Source of the DNA: Pediococcus sp.
GTDB lineage: Bacteria > Bacillota > Bacilli > Lactobacillales > Lactobacillaceae
Assembly: GCA_022712335.1 (NCBI GenBank)
Contig: JALAGR010000183.1
Span: forward strand, 1-6,873
Reading direction: 5' to 3'
Length of the DNA: 6,873 bases
Below are positions 1-6,777 of the stretch, piece by piece (the first letter of the stretch is position 1; every line of letters starts with the position of its first letter). A program made the position numbers and the translations under genes. The notes beneath the pieces are model-generated. The model was given only the letters and a program-made list of their open reading frames with translations. It was not told the DNA's origin and made no database searches.

Positions 1-617
1 ACTAATCCATTACTTAAATAGACCGTCGCCGTGGAACCAATAAATTCATTGCTAACATAGGCACGAGCATTGGTTACCATTTCATTATGTAATTCATATT
101 TTTCATCATCTAACGTTAACGCATCAATTTGAGTCAACGGAATAAATGATAGGTATTTAAAACCATTTTGCTTATTAACGGTGTGTTTACCAGAATTAAA
201 GAATCGAATATAATTTTGCCGGTCGATTAATTCGATTTGCTCTGCAAACATTCTAAAACGGTCTTGGACCACCATTAAAATATTTGCAAGTAAATGGTCC
301 AACCTTCCCCCACTTATCCCAAAAATACGAATATGTGCGTGAGGATCCTCTTCTAGAACATATTTCACTGCAGATTCAGTATCAGTGTCATCTTTAATCG
401 GATTCAATTTGATTACATACATAAATTTAGTATCAATTTTGTTAAATTCTTTTTTATTAACTGAATCGAAATCACCTATGGCAACTTGAGAAGCTTGGCC
501 AAGCTCGATCAAGCGTAAAGCACCTCGGTCAACTCCGATCCATTCTCCATCAAAATCTTTCCAATTTTCAGGTAAACTTTCAGGAGATCCACCAACTAGT
601 AAATTATAAGTTTTCAT
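1..617 (-). CDS. thiN: Thiamine pyrophosphokinase, C-terminal end cut by the window
   Basis: 205 codons are visible from the ATG at 617 with no stop before the window edge; the family is about 210-220 residues, so only a few codons are missing. The enzyme moves a diphosphate from ATP to thiamine to make thiamine diphosphate. Diagnostic segments are visible: V-G-G near the start (8-10), GVDRGA (28-33), the metal-binding GDFDS (48-52), the acidic KDDTDTE (75-81) and GGRLDH (103-108). The last visible part, NEFIGSTATVYLSNGLV, matches the C-terminal beta-sandwich that shapes the thiamine pocket. The start overlaps the rpe stop by one base (TAATG). AAAGGA at 635-630 is 12 bases upstream, rather far, so re-initiation after rpe is likely. 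In B. subtilis the orthologue (yloS/thiN) also follows rpe. Confidence 0.94.
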   Translation of the reverse strand, partial: MKTYNLLVGGSPESLPENWKDFDGEWIGVDRGALRLIELGQASQVAIGDFDSVNKKEFNKIDTKFMYVIKLNPIKDDTDTESAVKYVLEEDPHAHIRIFGISGGRLDHLLANILMVVQDRFRMFAEQIELIDRQNYIRFFNSGKHTVNKQNGFKYLSFIPLTQIDALTLDDEKYELHNEMVTNARAYVSNEFIGSTATVYLSNGL

Positions 618-1264
618 TATTTTGTAAGGTCCTTTAGTAGTTGAACTTGCTTAGAATAATCTTCTGCACCAAATACATAAGAACCCGCAACTGCAACATC
701 AACACCAGCATCATACACAGCTTTTACATTTTTGTCAGAAATACCACCATCAATTTCGATGTCGAATTCTAATCCACGTGCTTGGCGTAAGGCAGACAAA
801 CGTTTAACTTTACTGATTGAGCTTTCAAGGAATTTTTGACCACCAAAACCTGGGTTAACAGACATAATCAACACTTGGTCAACTTCTGGTAATAATTCTT
901 CAAGTTCCGTTAATGGAGTTCCAGGGTTAATTACTACTTCAGCTTGTGCACCAGCGTTTTTAATAATTTGAATTGCACGAGCGATATGTTGAGTACTTTC
1001 TACGTGTACACCAACGATGCTTGCACCAGCTTTAACAAACTGTTCAACGTAGTTTTCTGGATTTTGAATCATTAAATGGACATCTAATTTAATATCTGTA
1101 TTTTTAGAGAGTCCTACAACGGTATTTAAACCAAAACTCAAATTAGGTACAAAACTACCATCCATTACATCAACGTGAAGATAGTCTGCGCCTTCTACTT
1201 TATTAATATCACCCATTAAATTAGCTGGGTCTGCACTTAAAATCGATGGGGCTACTTTAATCAT
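617..1264 (-). CDS. rpe: Ribulose-phosphate 3-epimerase
   Basis: A 215-residue cytoplasmic TIM-barrel enzyme that interconverts D-ribulose 5-phosphate and D-xylulose 5-phosphate in the pentose phosphate or phosphoketolase route. The first strand is VAPSILSAD (4-12). Metal and catalytic residues are all visible: H30 and D32 in LHVDVMDGSFVPN, H63 in LDVHLM, and D172 in EIDGGI; D32 and D172 are the acid/base pair. The phosphate grip is formed by MSVNPGFGGQKF (134-145), the G-G of 173-174 and AGSYVFG (193-199). Length is usual (about 215-220). The ATG at 1264 overlaps the rsgA TGA as ATGA and has a strong GGAGG site eight bases upstream. The TAA stop shares one base with the thiN start. Confidence 0.97.
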   Translation of the reverse strand: MIKVAPSILSADPANLMGDINKVEGADYLHVDVMDGSFVPNLSFGLNTVVGLSKNTDIKLDVHLMIQNPENYVEQFVKAGASIVGVHVESTQHIARAIQIIKNAGAQAEVVINPGTPLTELEELLPEVDQVLIMSVNPGFGGQKFLESSISKVKRLSALRQARGLEFDIEIDGGISDKNVKAVYDAGVDVAVAGSYVFGAEDYSKQVQLLKDLTK

Positions 1265-2190
1265 TTCTTCTTCCTCCGGTCCTTTTTTTGATACCCTTTC
1301 CGCTTGTAATCAGGCTTTTGATTGCGAATCAATTCGATGAATTGTTCATAATTAGCATAGCGACTACTCAAGACGCTTCCATTTTCAACGGCTTCTTTAA
1401 CTGCACAACCCGGTTCGTTTAGATGGAGACATTCTCTAAAACGACAATCTTGACCGATTACTTTAAAATCGATAAAAAATTCTTTTAATTCGGTATCTGC
1501 CATTTCAAAAACAGCATACGTCGAAAATCCTGGTGTATCAGCTACTAGACCATCTTCAATTGGAATCAACGAAACCTTTCGAGTAGTATGTTTACCACGG
1601 TTCAATGCTTGTGAAACTTCCCCAGTAGCGATGTTCAATTTCGAATCAATGCGGTTTAAAAGTGTTGATTTTCCGGCACCGGTTTGCCCCATAAAAATCG
1701 TTAATTTATCCTTGAACGATTGCTTTAGTTCAACTAAGTCAGCATCAGGTTGACTGCTGTCCGGAAAAATCACTTGATAACCAATCTTATGATAATATTC
1801 AACCGTTTTTTGCAAATCTTTGAATTCTGTTTCACTCAAAAGATCTGTTTTTGAAAAATACAAAACAGCATCGATATTTTTTTCAGCAAGTGCTACCAAT
1901 TGACGATCGAGTAAATTAGCTGAAAAGCTAGGCTGAGTTGCAGCCGTAACAATTACTGCTTGGTCAATATTTGCAAGCGGTGGGCGCACCAATTCGTTTT
2001 CTCGCGAATGAATTTCAGTGATATAACCAGTGTCATTTTCACTTTCTTTGAAATCAACGATATCACCAACTAGCGGACTAGTTTTTTGATTGCGGAAGTT
2101 GCCTCGCGCACGTGTTCGAACGACTTTATGTTCGTCTGTTAGCACGTCATAAAATCCTGCTAGTAATTGAATAATTTGTCCAGTATGCAT
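1261..2190 (-). CDS. rsgA: Ribosome small subunit-dependent GTPase RsgA (YloQ/CpgA)
   Basis: A 309-residue circularly permuted GTPase that checks late 30S subunit maturation and leaves the ribosome on GTP hydrolysis. An N-terminal OB fold spans about 1-70 (G-x-I...GFYDV start). G motifs appear in permuted order: G4 as SKTD (113-116), then G1 GQTGAGKST (168-176), a Thr pair at 202-203 in the G2 region, and G3 DTPG (218-221). A C-terminal zinc site follows with C249, C254, H256 and C262. The tail is very basic (KKDRRKKK), suited to rRNA contact. An in-frame TTG at 2211 would add seven residues, but those codons run over the prkC stop and the GGAGGG site, so the ATG at 2190 is right. G4 has Ser in place of Asn, as in TKxD variants of this family. 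In B. subtilis the protein is a PrkC substrate, which fits its position beside prkC. Confidence 0.96.
   Translation of the reverse strand: MHTGQIIQLLAGFYDVLTDEHKVVRTRARGNFRNQKTSPLVGDIVDFKESENDTGYITEIHSRENELVRPPLANIDQAVIVTAATQPSFSANLLDRQLVALAEKNIDAVLYFSKTDLLSETEFKDLQKTVEYYHKIGYQVIFPDSSQPDADLVELKQSFKDKLTIFMGQTGAGKSTLLNRIDSKLNIATGEVSQALNRGKHTTRKVSLIPIEDGLVADTPGFSTYAVFEMADTELKEFFIDFKVIGQDCRFRECLHLNEPGCAVKEAVENGSVLSSRYANYEQFIELIRNQKPDYKRKGYQKKDRRKKK
1273..1277 (-). promoter_or_regulatory. Ribosome binding site of rpe inside the rsgA tail
   Basis: GGAGG on the minus strand, eight bases before the rpe ATG at 1264. It is built from the rsgA codons CGG AGG (Arg-Arg of the basic tail), so one stretch serves as both protein tail and translation signal. 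Confidence 0.8.
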
Positions 2191-2193
2191 GTG

Positions 2194-2199
2194 CCCTCC
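2194..2199 (-). promoter_or_regulatory. Ribosome binding site of rsgA; decides the start
   Basis: GGAGGG on the minus strand, three bases (CAC) before the ATG at 2190 and just after the prkC stop at 2201-2203. The spacing is short but the match is strong, and it rules against the upstream TTG as start. Confidence 0.7.
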
Positions 2200-2200
2200 G

Positions 2201-3724
2201 TTATTTAGCAACCGTAAACGTAATCGTTGTCACTCGTGGCACTACCACTTGACCAGACACAACATCTTGAGAAATGATGCGGTTATCATCGAAACGATTG
2301 GTAACTACTTTCTTTTTTTTGATGGTGAAGCCTTTAGCTTCTAACTGCTTTTTGGTACTGGTATAATCGCTCCCAACATAGTTATCAACATCAAAACTAT
2401 TAGGTCCCTTGCTAATAACAATGTTTACTTTGATTCCTTCTTGAACATACTTACCACTTTCTGGAAGCGTTTCAACCACTTTATTATAACTCGTTTTGTC
2501 GTCAGCTTCTTTAGTTATTTTGCCAACACCTAAATTCACTTTGGATAATTTTGTCGTTGCTTGTTTTTGACTTAAATCTTCCAAATTAGGAACTTGCACC
2601 ATTTGCGGGCTACTCAATTTGAAAGCAATCAAAATCCCCACGACAAAGGCCACAGCTGCCATCGCCATGAATAGCGCTCTTCTACGTAACGGATGGCGTC
2701 GTTTAAAACGATGCATGTGGCTTTCTTCTGCCACCGGCTCTTTTTCTTTTTTAGGAAAATTGATTTTATTGTTCATTTTAACTTTGATCGGACGTGTTTT
2801 TTCAACTTCATCCTCGCCTAAGCCTTGCTTCAATTCATCTTGATTTAGCACAATGGTGTGCTCCACCAAGGAATCTTCGATGAATTTACTTTCGTTTGCA
2901 CGCTCGGGTTGTAAAACCGTTTTTAAATCTGCCGCCATCTCAGAAACATTTTTATAACGGTCAATCGGATTTTTAGCCGTAGCTTTTAAAACCACGTTTT
3001 CCAGTGATTGTGGGATTTGCGTATTAAAATCTTTTACCAGTGGTAATTGATCTTGATAGTGCTTCACCGCAATTGACACCGCACTTTCACCTTCAAACGG
3101 CACTTTACCTGTCAACATTTCAAATAAAATAATTCCTAACGAATAGATATCAGATTGTTGAGTAGCAATATGTCCTCGAACTTGTTCAGGTGATAGGTAT
3201 TGAACCGAGCCAATTACCGTGTTAGTCCGCGTAAAACTACTTTGTTGATTCGCAATTGCAATACCAAAATCAGTTATCTTAGCTTTGCCTTGATTATCAA
3301 TCAAAATATTCTGTGGTTTTAAATCACGATGGATGATGCCATGATAATGTGCCGTCTGAACACCACTTAAAATTTGATTCATCAAACTAACTACTTGACC
3401 AAGTGGAATTGGAAACTGGTCCTTAATATACTGCTTAAGGTTTTTACCTTCCACGTATTCCATGATTAAATAGTTCATCCCATGCTCTTCACCAATATCG
3501 TAAACACCTACAATATTAGGATGTACTAACTCCGTCGTCGACAGCGCTTCACGTTGGAATCGTTTGATTGCTGACGTATCATCTTGCATATCGAAACGAA
3601 CAAGTTTAACCGCCACATCTCGATCTAAAATCAAATCGTGCGCCAGATAAACGTTGGCCATTCCACCTTCTCCAAGTGGACGAATGATTTTATAACGTCC
3701 ATTCAAGGTTTGATTAGGGGTCAT
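2201..3724 (-). CDS. prkC: PASTA-domain Hanks-type serine/threonine protein kinase PrkC/StkP
   Basis: A 507-residue membrane kinase that senses cell-wall fragments or lipid II outside and phosphorylates proteins of division, wall synthesis and translation inside. Kinase domain about 11-270: Gly loop LGEGGMANVY (17-26), ATP lysine K40, helix-C E59, catalytic loop HRDLKPQN (132-139, base D134), DFG (152-154) and SPE (178-180). The activation segment SFTRTNTV offers T165, T167 and T169 for autophosphorylation, as in Bacillus PrkC. A charged linker (about 271-349, ending RRHPLRRR) precedes one transmembrane helix (about 350-368), giving a cytoplasmic N-terminus. Outside are two PASTA repeats, about 374-440 and 441-507. 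The second is diverged (VVSGQVVVPRV where P-x-x-G and a late Gly are usual). Many relatives have three or four PASTA units and 600 or more residues, so this ectodomain is short. ATGA overlap with prpC. Confidence 0.96.
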   Translation of the reverse strand: MTPNQTLNGRYKIIRPLGEGGMANVYLAHDLILDRDVAVKLVRFDMQDDTSAIKRFQREALSTTELVHPNIVGVYDIGEEHGMNYLIMEYVEGKNLKQYIKDQFPIPLGQVVSLMNQILSGVQTAHYHGIIHRDLKPQNILIDNQGKAKITDFGIAIANQQSSFTRTNTVIGSVQYLSPEQVRGHIATQQSDIYSLGIILFEMLTGKVPFEGESAVSIAVKHYQDQLPLVKDFNTQIPQSLENVVLKATAKNPIDRYKNVSEMAADLKTVLQPERANESKFIEDSLVEHTIVLNQDELKQGLGEDEVEKTRPIKVKMNNKINFPKKEKEPVAEESHMHRFKRRHPLRRRALFMAMAAVAFVVGILIAFKLSSPQMVQVPNLEDLSQKQATTKLSKVNLGVGKITKEADDKTSYNKVVETLPESGKYVQEGIKVNIVISKGPNSFDVDNYVGSDYTSTKKQLEAKGFTIKKKKVVTNRFDDNRIISQDVVSGQVVVPRVTTITFTVAK

Positions 3725-4467
3725 GATTCATCCCCCTTTTCCACTTGAACGATCAAGGTCGTAATATTATCCGTACCGCCTGCGGTATTCGCCATATCTA
3801 CTAATTGGTTGGCTTTCTTTTCAAGGCTCACCGTGCTCATCAAAACATTCTTAATCATGTCATCTGAAACAAACTTAGTTAGTCCATCTGTACAAAGGAG
3901 TAATTCGTCATGTTCCATAACATCAAATACTTTAATTTCAGCTTCAACTTGTTCTGAAATTCCCAACGTCTTCGTAATCACATTTTTTTCAGGATGATTT
4001 TGTGCTTCCTCGGGAGTAATTTTACCTAGGCGTAACAACTCGTTGACTAAGGAATGATCTGTAGATAGTTGTTTTAACCCAACTTTAGAATTATATAAAT
4101 AACAACGACTATCTCCTAAATTGGCAACAATTACCTGACTGCCCAAGAACAACGCTAAAACAATCGTCGTTCCCATCCCATTCAGTTTTTTATAATGTTT
4201 AGAAGCTTGCAAAATTTTACGATTTTCAACGGCAAGTTGTCGAATTAACCAATTTTTTGCATCGGCAACGTTATTAACGTCTGATGTTTCAAATAGGTAA
4301 CCGATATGTGAAACGGCCATTTCAGAAGCTACATCACCACCGCGGTTACCACCAACTCCATCCGCAACAATCGTCAAAATCGCCTCGGAGTCATTTTTGA
4401 AAATCCCTACATAATCTTGGTTGGTTTTTCGAACTTGTCCCTTATCAGATAAGTACGCGTATTTCAT
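3721..4467 (-). CDS. prpC: PP2C-family serine/threonine phosphatase (PrpC/Stp/PhpP)
   Basis: A 248-residue soluble PPM/PP2C phosphatase that removes phosphate from Ser/Thr and counteracts the kinase encoded next. Metal-binding acids are all visible: D18 in TNQD, D36 and G37 in VADGVGG, D194 in CTDGL and D233 in GGTDN. NLGDSRCYLY (116-125) is the conserved core strand motif. The usual DGMGG is DGVGG here, a mild change. I chose the ATG at 4467 because MKYAYLSDKG then aligns from its first residue with family starts such as MEISLLTDVG. A GTG at 4479 would add four residues (M-I-G-D) and make a GTGA overlap with the rsmB stop, as at other junctions here. Neither start has an ideally spaced ribosome binding site (AGGTGA is 1 base from the GTG and 13 from the ATG). 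The stop overlaps prkC by four bases, which keeps phosphatase and kinase output linked. Confidence 0.95.
   Translation of the reverse strand: MKYAYLSDKGQVRKTNQDYVGIFKNDSEAILTIVADGVGGNRGGDVASEMAVSHIGYLFETSDVNNVADAKNWLIRQLAVENRKILQASKHYKKLNGMGTTIVLALFLGSQVIVANLGDSRCYLYNSKVGLKQLSTDHSLVNELLRLGKITPEEAQNHPEKNVITKTLGISEQVEAEIKVFDVMEHDELLLCTDGLTKFVSDDMIKNVLMSTVSLEKKANQLVDMANTAGGTDNITTLIVQVEKGDES
3732..3738 (-). promoter_or_regulatory. Ribosome binding site of prkC within prpC
   Basis: The minus strand reads AAGGGGG followed by seven bases and the prkC ATG at 3724. It lies inside the last codons of prpC (residues K-G). One mismatch to AAGGAGG, so moderate strength, helped by the ATGA overlap. Confidence 0.6.
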
Positions 4468-4475
4468 ATCACCAA

Positions 4476-5810
4476 TCACTTCACCTTTTTTAAATTAGCG
4501 ATGAAGAAGCCGTCTGATTCAAAATCATCAGGATAAATATTAAGGCTCAACTCATCACGATTTTTCTTGATTTTCTTTGCTGTTTCAACTTTAAGTTGTT
4601 CAAATTCTGGATGTTTAGCAAGGAATTTTTCAATAGTTTCTTGGTTTTCTTTACGTAAAATTGTGCATGTACTATACGTCAAGATTCCACCAACTTTAAG
4701 CATTTTAGCAATATTGTCCAAAATCTTAAGTTGAAGTTGATGAAGATCACTACTATCTTTTTTACTCTTTAAATAACGAATTTCAGGTTTCCGACGCATC
4801 AAACCAATTCCAGAACACGGTGCATCGACTAAAATACGATCAAAGTTTTCATTTAAATCTTCACGTGGAGCAATTGCGTCCTGAACTGCGGTCTGTACAT
4901 TATCAAGGTGCATCCGTTGCGCGTTATCTTCAATTAATTGGACACGTTTTTGATAGATATCCCATCCGACAACTTCACCAGTTTCGCCGACCATCGTCGC
5001 AATTTGCGTCGTCTTTCCACCGGGTGCAGCACAAGCATCGAGTACTTTTTGACCTTCTTCAAGATGCATTGTTTCTGCTACTAACATTGCTGACTCGTCT
5101 TGAACCGTAAGATCACCATCAATATAACTTCTCGTATCCGAAATACTAGCACCCTTGCTAAGACGTAAACCATCTTTAGCAATCGCACTAGTTTGAACTG
5201 TATACTCGTATTCCAAGTCTTTGATGATATCAGCGTGGGATTTGTTCCAACGATTGATTCGCACTGCTAAATGAGAAGGCTGGTTAATACTCTTCAAAAT
5301 CGAAATAGTCTTCTCTTCGCCAAGTTCATATAACATTTGATCTACGATCCATGGGGCAACACTGTATTGCGTTGATAATTTTTCAACCGGATTTTCGATT
5401 GTATCAAAGCTAGGTTTGCCATTTCGTTGATATGAACGCAAAACGCCCGTTACCATTTTACGAATTCCGTCATTACCGCGAAGTTTGGCAATTTCAATGG
5501 ATTCATTAAAGATAGCGAATTCTGGCACGCGGTCCAAAAATTCCATTTGGAAAACAGCCGTTCTTAAAAGATTGATCACCCAACGTGGTGTCAATTCTGG
5601 TTTTCTAATATAGTCTGCTAAGTAAAAGTCAATTGTTAAACGATGCTGTAAAACACCATATACAATTTCAGTTAGTAGATTTTTATCAATATCGATCAAC
5701 GAAGAGCTTTTAATGTCTTGGTTAAGTTGGATATTCGAAAAAGAACCTTCGTCGATTTTTTCTAGAATATCAACTGCTAAATTTCGTGCACTATTATTTT
5801 GATTTGTCAT
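4476..5810 (-). CDS. rsmB: 16S rRNA (cytosine-967-C5)-methyltransferase RsmB
   Basis: A 444-residue SAM-dependent enzyme that methylates C967 (E. coli numbering) of 16S rRNA. The N-terminal NusB-like RNA-binding domain covers roughly residues 5-135, with the typical E-I-V-Y-G-V-L segment at 48-54. The methyltransferase domain has the SAM loop VLDACAAPGGKTTQIA (256-271), the acidic residue D284 after motif I, and motif IV DAPCSGIG (329-336), whose C332 is the product-release cysteine of the RsmB/NSUN family. Motif VI YSTC (379-382) carries the nucleophile C382. Length matches the family (430-450). The start at 5810 overlaps the end of fmt by 17 bases, and the only purine-rich match, AGGAAAG at 5830-5824, is 13 bases from the ATG, so expression probably depends on ribosomes finishing fmt. 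The stop overlaps the GTG alternative start of prpC. Confidence 0.96.
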   Translation of the reverse strand: MTNQNNSARNLAVDILEKIDEGSFSNIQLNQDIKSSSLIDIDKNLLTEIVYGVLQHRLTIDFYLADYIRKPELTPRWVINLLRTAVFQMEFLDRVPEFAIFNESIEIAKLRGNDGIRKMVTGVLRSYQRNGKPSFDTIENPVEKLSTQYSVAPWIVDQMLYELGEEKTISILKSINQPSHLAVRINRWNKSHADIIKDLEYEYTVQTSAIAKDGLRLSKGASISDTRSYIDGDLTVQDESAMLVAETMHLEEGQKVLDACAAPGGKTTQIATMVGETGEVVGWDIYQKRVQLIEDNAQRMHLDNVQTAVQDAIAPREDLNENFDRILVDAPCSGIGLMRRKPEIRYLKSKKDSSDLHQLQLKILDNIAKMLKVGGILTYSTCTILRKENQETIEKFLAKHPEFEQLKVETAKKIKKNRDELSLNIYPDDFESDGFFIANLKKVK

Positions 5811-6756
5811 TATCTATTATTTGCTTTCCTGGATGTAAGTTTTCGCCTACTCCATTGAGGTAGTCAGTAATTGCCATTTTTTGTTTGCCAGCTGGTTGTA
5901 ATTCTTCAATACTAATCACACCGTTTTCGCCAGTTGCTACTAGAAGTTCATGCTTCGTTTTGGAAACGACCTGACCAGGTTTTAAATCCGTTGTCTGATC
6001 CATAACTTTAGTTTTCCAAATCTTAGTCCGTTTACCTTCCATCATAAGATAAGCCACTGGAAATGGACGTAAGCCTCGTACTTTAGCATCTACTAAGCGA
6101 GCTGGTAAATTAATATCGATTTCTTCTTGTTCAGGGCTAATGTTGGGTGAAAAGCTAACTTGTTCTTCATCCTGTTTGATCGGATTAACATCCCCTTCAA
6201 TTAACTGAGGCAAGGTATCCAATAGTAAATCGCGTCCGAGGAGGCTTAATTTATCAAACATGGTTCCCACATCATCTTGGTCAGTGATTGGAATTTTTGC
6301 TGTAGCGAGCATTTCACCAGCATCCATTTTTTTGACCATATAAATAATTGTGACACCTGTTTCTTTGTCCCCATTCATTATCGCATAGTGTACTGGTGCT
6401 CCACCACGATATTTTGGTAAGAGCGATGCATGAACGTTAACAGCGCCAATTTTAACCGAGTCAATTAAGCTCATTGGTAAAAATTGACCAAAAGCCGCCG
6501 TCACGATTAAGTCAGCATTCAATGCAATTAATTCTGCTAGTTCTTCACTTCCACCTAATTTTTCAGGTTGGTAAACTTTGATGTTGTTTTCTACCGCCAC
6601 GCGTTTAACCGGACTAGGTGTTAAAACGTGCTTGCGACCAACTTTACGATCTGGTTGAGTAACAACTCCGATAACATCGTAGTTGGGTTCGTCGACCAAA
6701 CTTTGTAAGATGGGAGCTGAAAATTCTGGTGTTCCCATAAAGATAATTGATTTCAT
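5794..6756 (-). CDS. fmt: Methionyl-tRNA formyltransferase
   Basis: This 320-residue protein transfers a formyl group from 10-formyltetrahydrofolate to the amino group of Met-tRNA(fMet), giving the initiator tRNA for translation. The N-terminal Rossmann-like formyltransferase domain opens with IIFMGTPEFSAPIL (residues 4-17) and a V-T-Q-P-D-R loop (32-37) with the following K-V-G-R-K segment. The catalytic centre is visible as N107 and H109 in the VNVHASLLPKYRGGAP segment (106-121) and D145 in KKMDAGEML. The C-terminal OB-like tRNA-binding domain spans about 205-312 and has the usual close ELQPAGKQKM. Length is typical (about 315). The ATG at 6756 gives the expected family start M-x-x-I-x-F-M-G-T. 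The stop codon lies 17 bases inside rsmB. No def (peptide deformylase) gene accompanies it here, unlike in Bacillus subtilis. Confidence 0.97.
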   Translation of the reverse strand: MKSIIFMGTPEFSAPILQSLVDEPNYDVIGVVTQPDRKVGRKHVLTPSPVKRVAVENNIKVYQPEKLGGSEELAELIALNADLIVTAAFGQFLPMSLIDSVKIGAVNVHASLLPKYRGGAPVHYAIMNGDKETGVTIIYMVKKMDAGEMLATAKIPITDQDDVGTMFDKLSLLGRDLLLDTLPQLIEGDVNPIKQDEEQVSFSPNISPEQEEIDINLPARLVDAKVRGLRPFPVAYLMMEGKRTKIWKTKVMDQTTDLKPGQVVSKTKHELLVATGENGVISIEELQPAGKQKMAITDYLNGVGENLHPGKQIIDNDKSK

Positions 6757-6762
6757 ACTTAA

Positions 6763-6773
6763 ACCTGCTTCCT
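6763..6773 (-). promoter_or_regulatory. Ribosome binding site of fmt
   Basis: In the 21-base priA-fmt gap the minus strand has AGGAAG (6773-6768, 11 bases before ATG) and AGGT (6766-6763, 7 bases after AGG to ATG). The second has the better spacing. The gap is too short for a terminator or a full promoter. Confidence 0.55.
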
Positions 6774-6777
6774 AATA

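Noticed and set aside
492..505. Perfect 14-base palindrome AGCTTGGCCAAGCT in thiN
   Set aside because: Fully explained by codons for conserved residues (L-G-Q-A); no loop, no T-run, not placed as an operator.
2191..2211. TTG at 2211 as the rsgA start
   Set aside because: It would place the prkC stop and the GGAGGG site within the coding region and has no upstream site of its own; the ATG at 2190 fits the family N-terminus.
2480..2500. TATAAT on the minus strand within prkC as a possible internal promoter for rsgA
   Set aside because: No -35 element at 16-18 bases; the nearest CTGACG is 11 bases away, and the site is deep within coding sequence.
2619..2843. Open frame of 74 codons on the plus strand inside prkC
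   Set aside because: Antisense shadow over the linker and membrane helix of a clear kinase gene; no ribosome binding site or recognisable motif.
3809..3997. Open frame of 62 codons on the plus strand inside prpC
   Set aside because: Antisense to conserved PP2C coding sequence; low-complexity Ser/Thr-rich translation typical of a shadow frame.
4085..4115. TATAAT on the minus strand within prpC as a possible promoter for prkC
   Set aside because: No TTGACA-like hexamer at proper distance; AT-rich codons explain it.
4820..5110. Open frame of 96 codons on the plus strand inside rsmB
   Set aside because: Antisense to the conserved methyltransferase motifs; His/Leu/Arg-rich product resembles no family.
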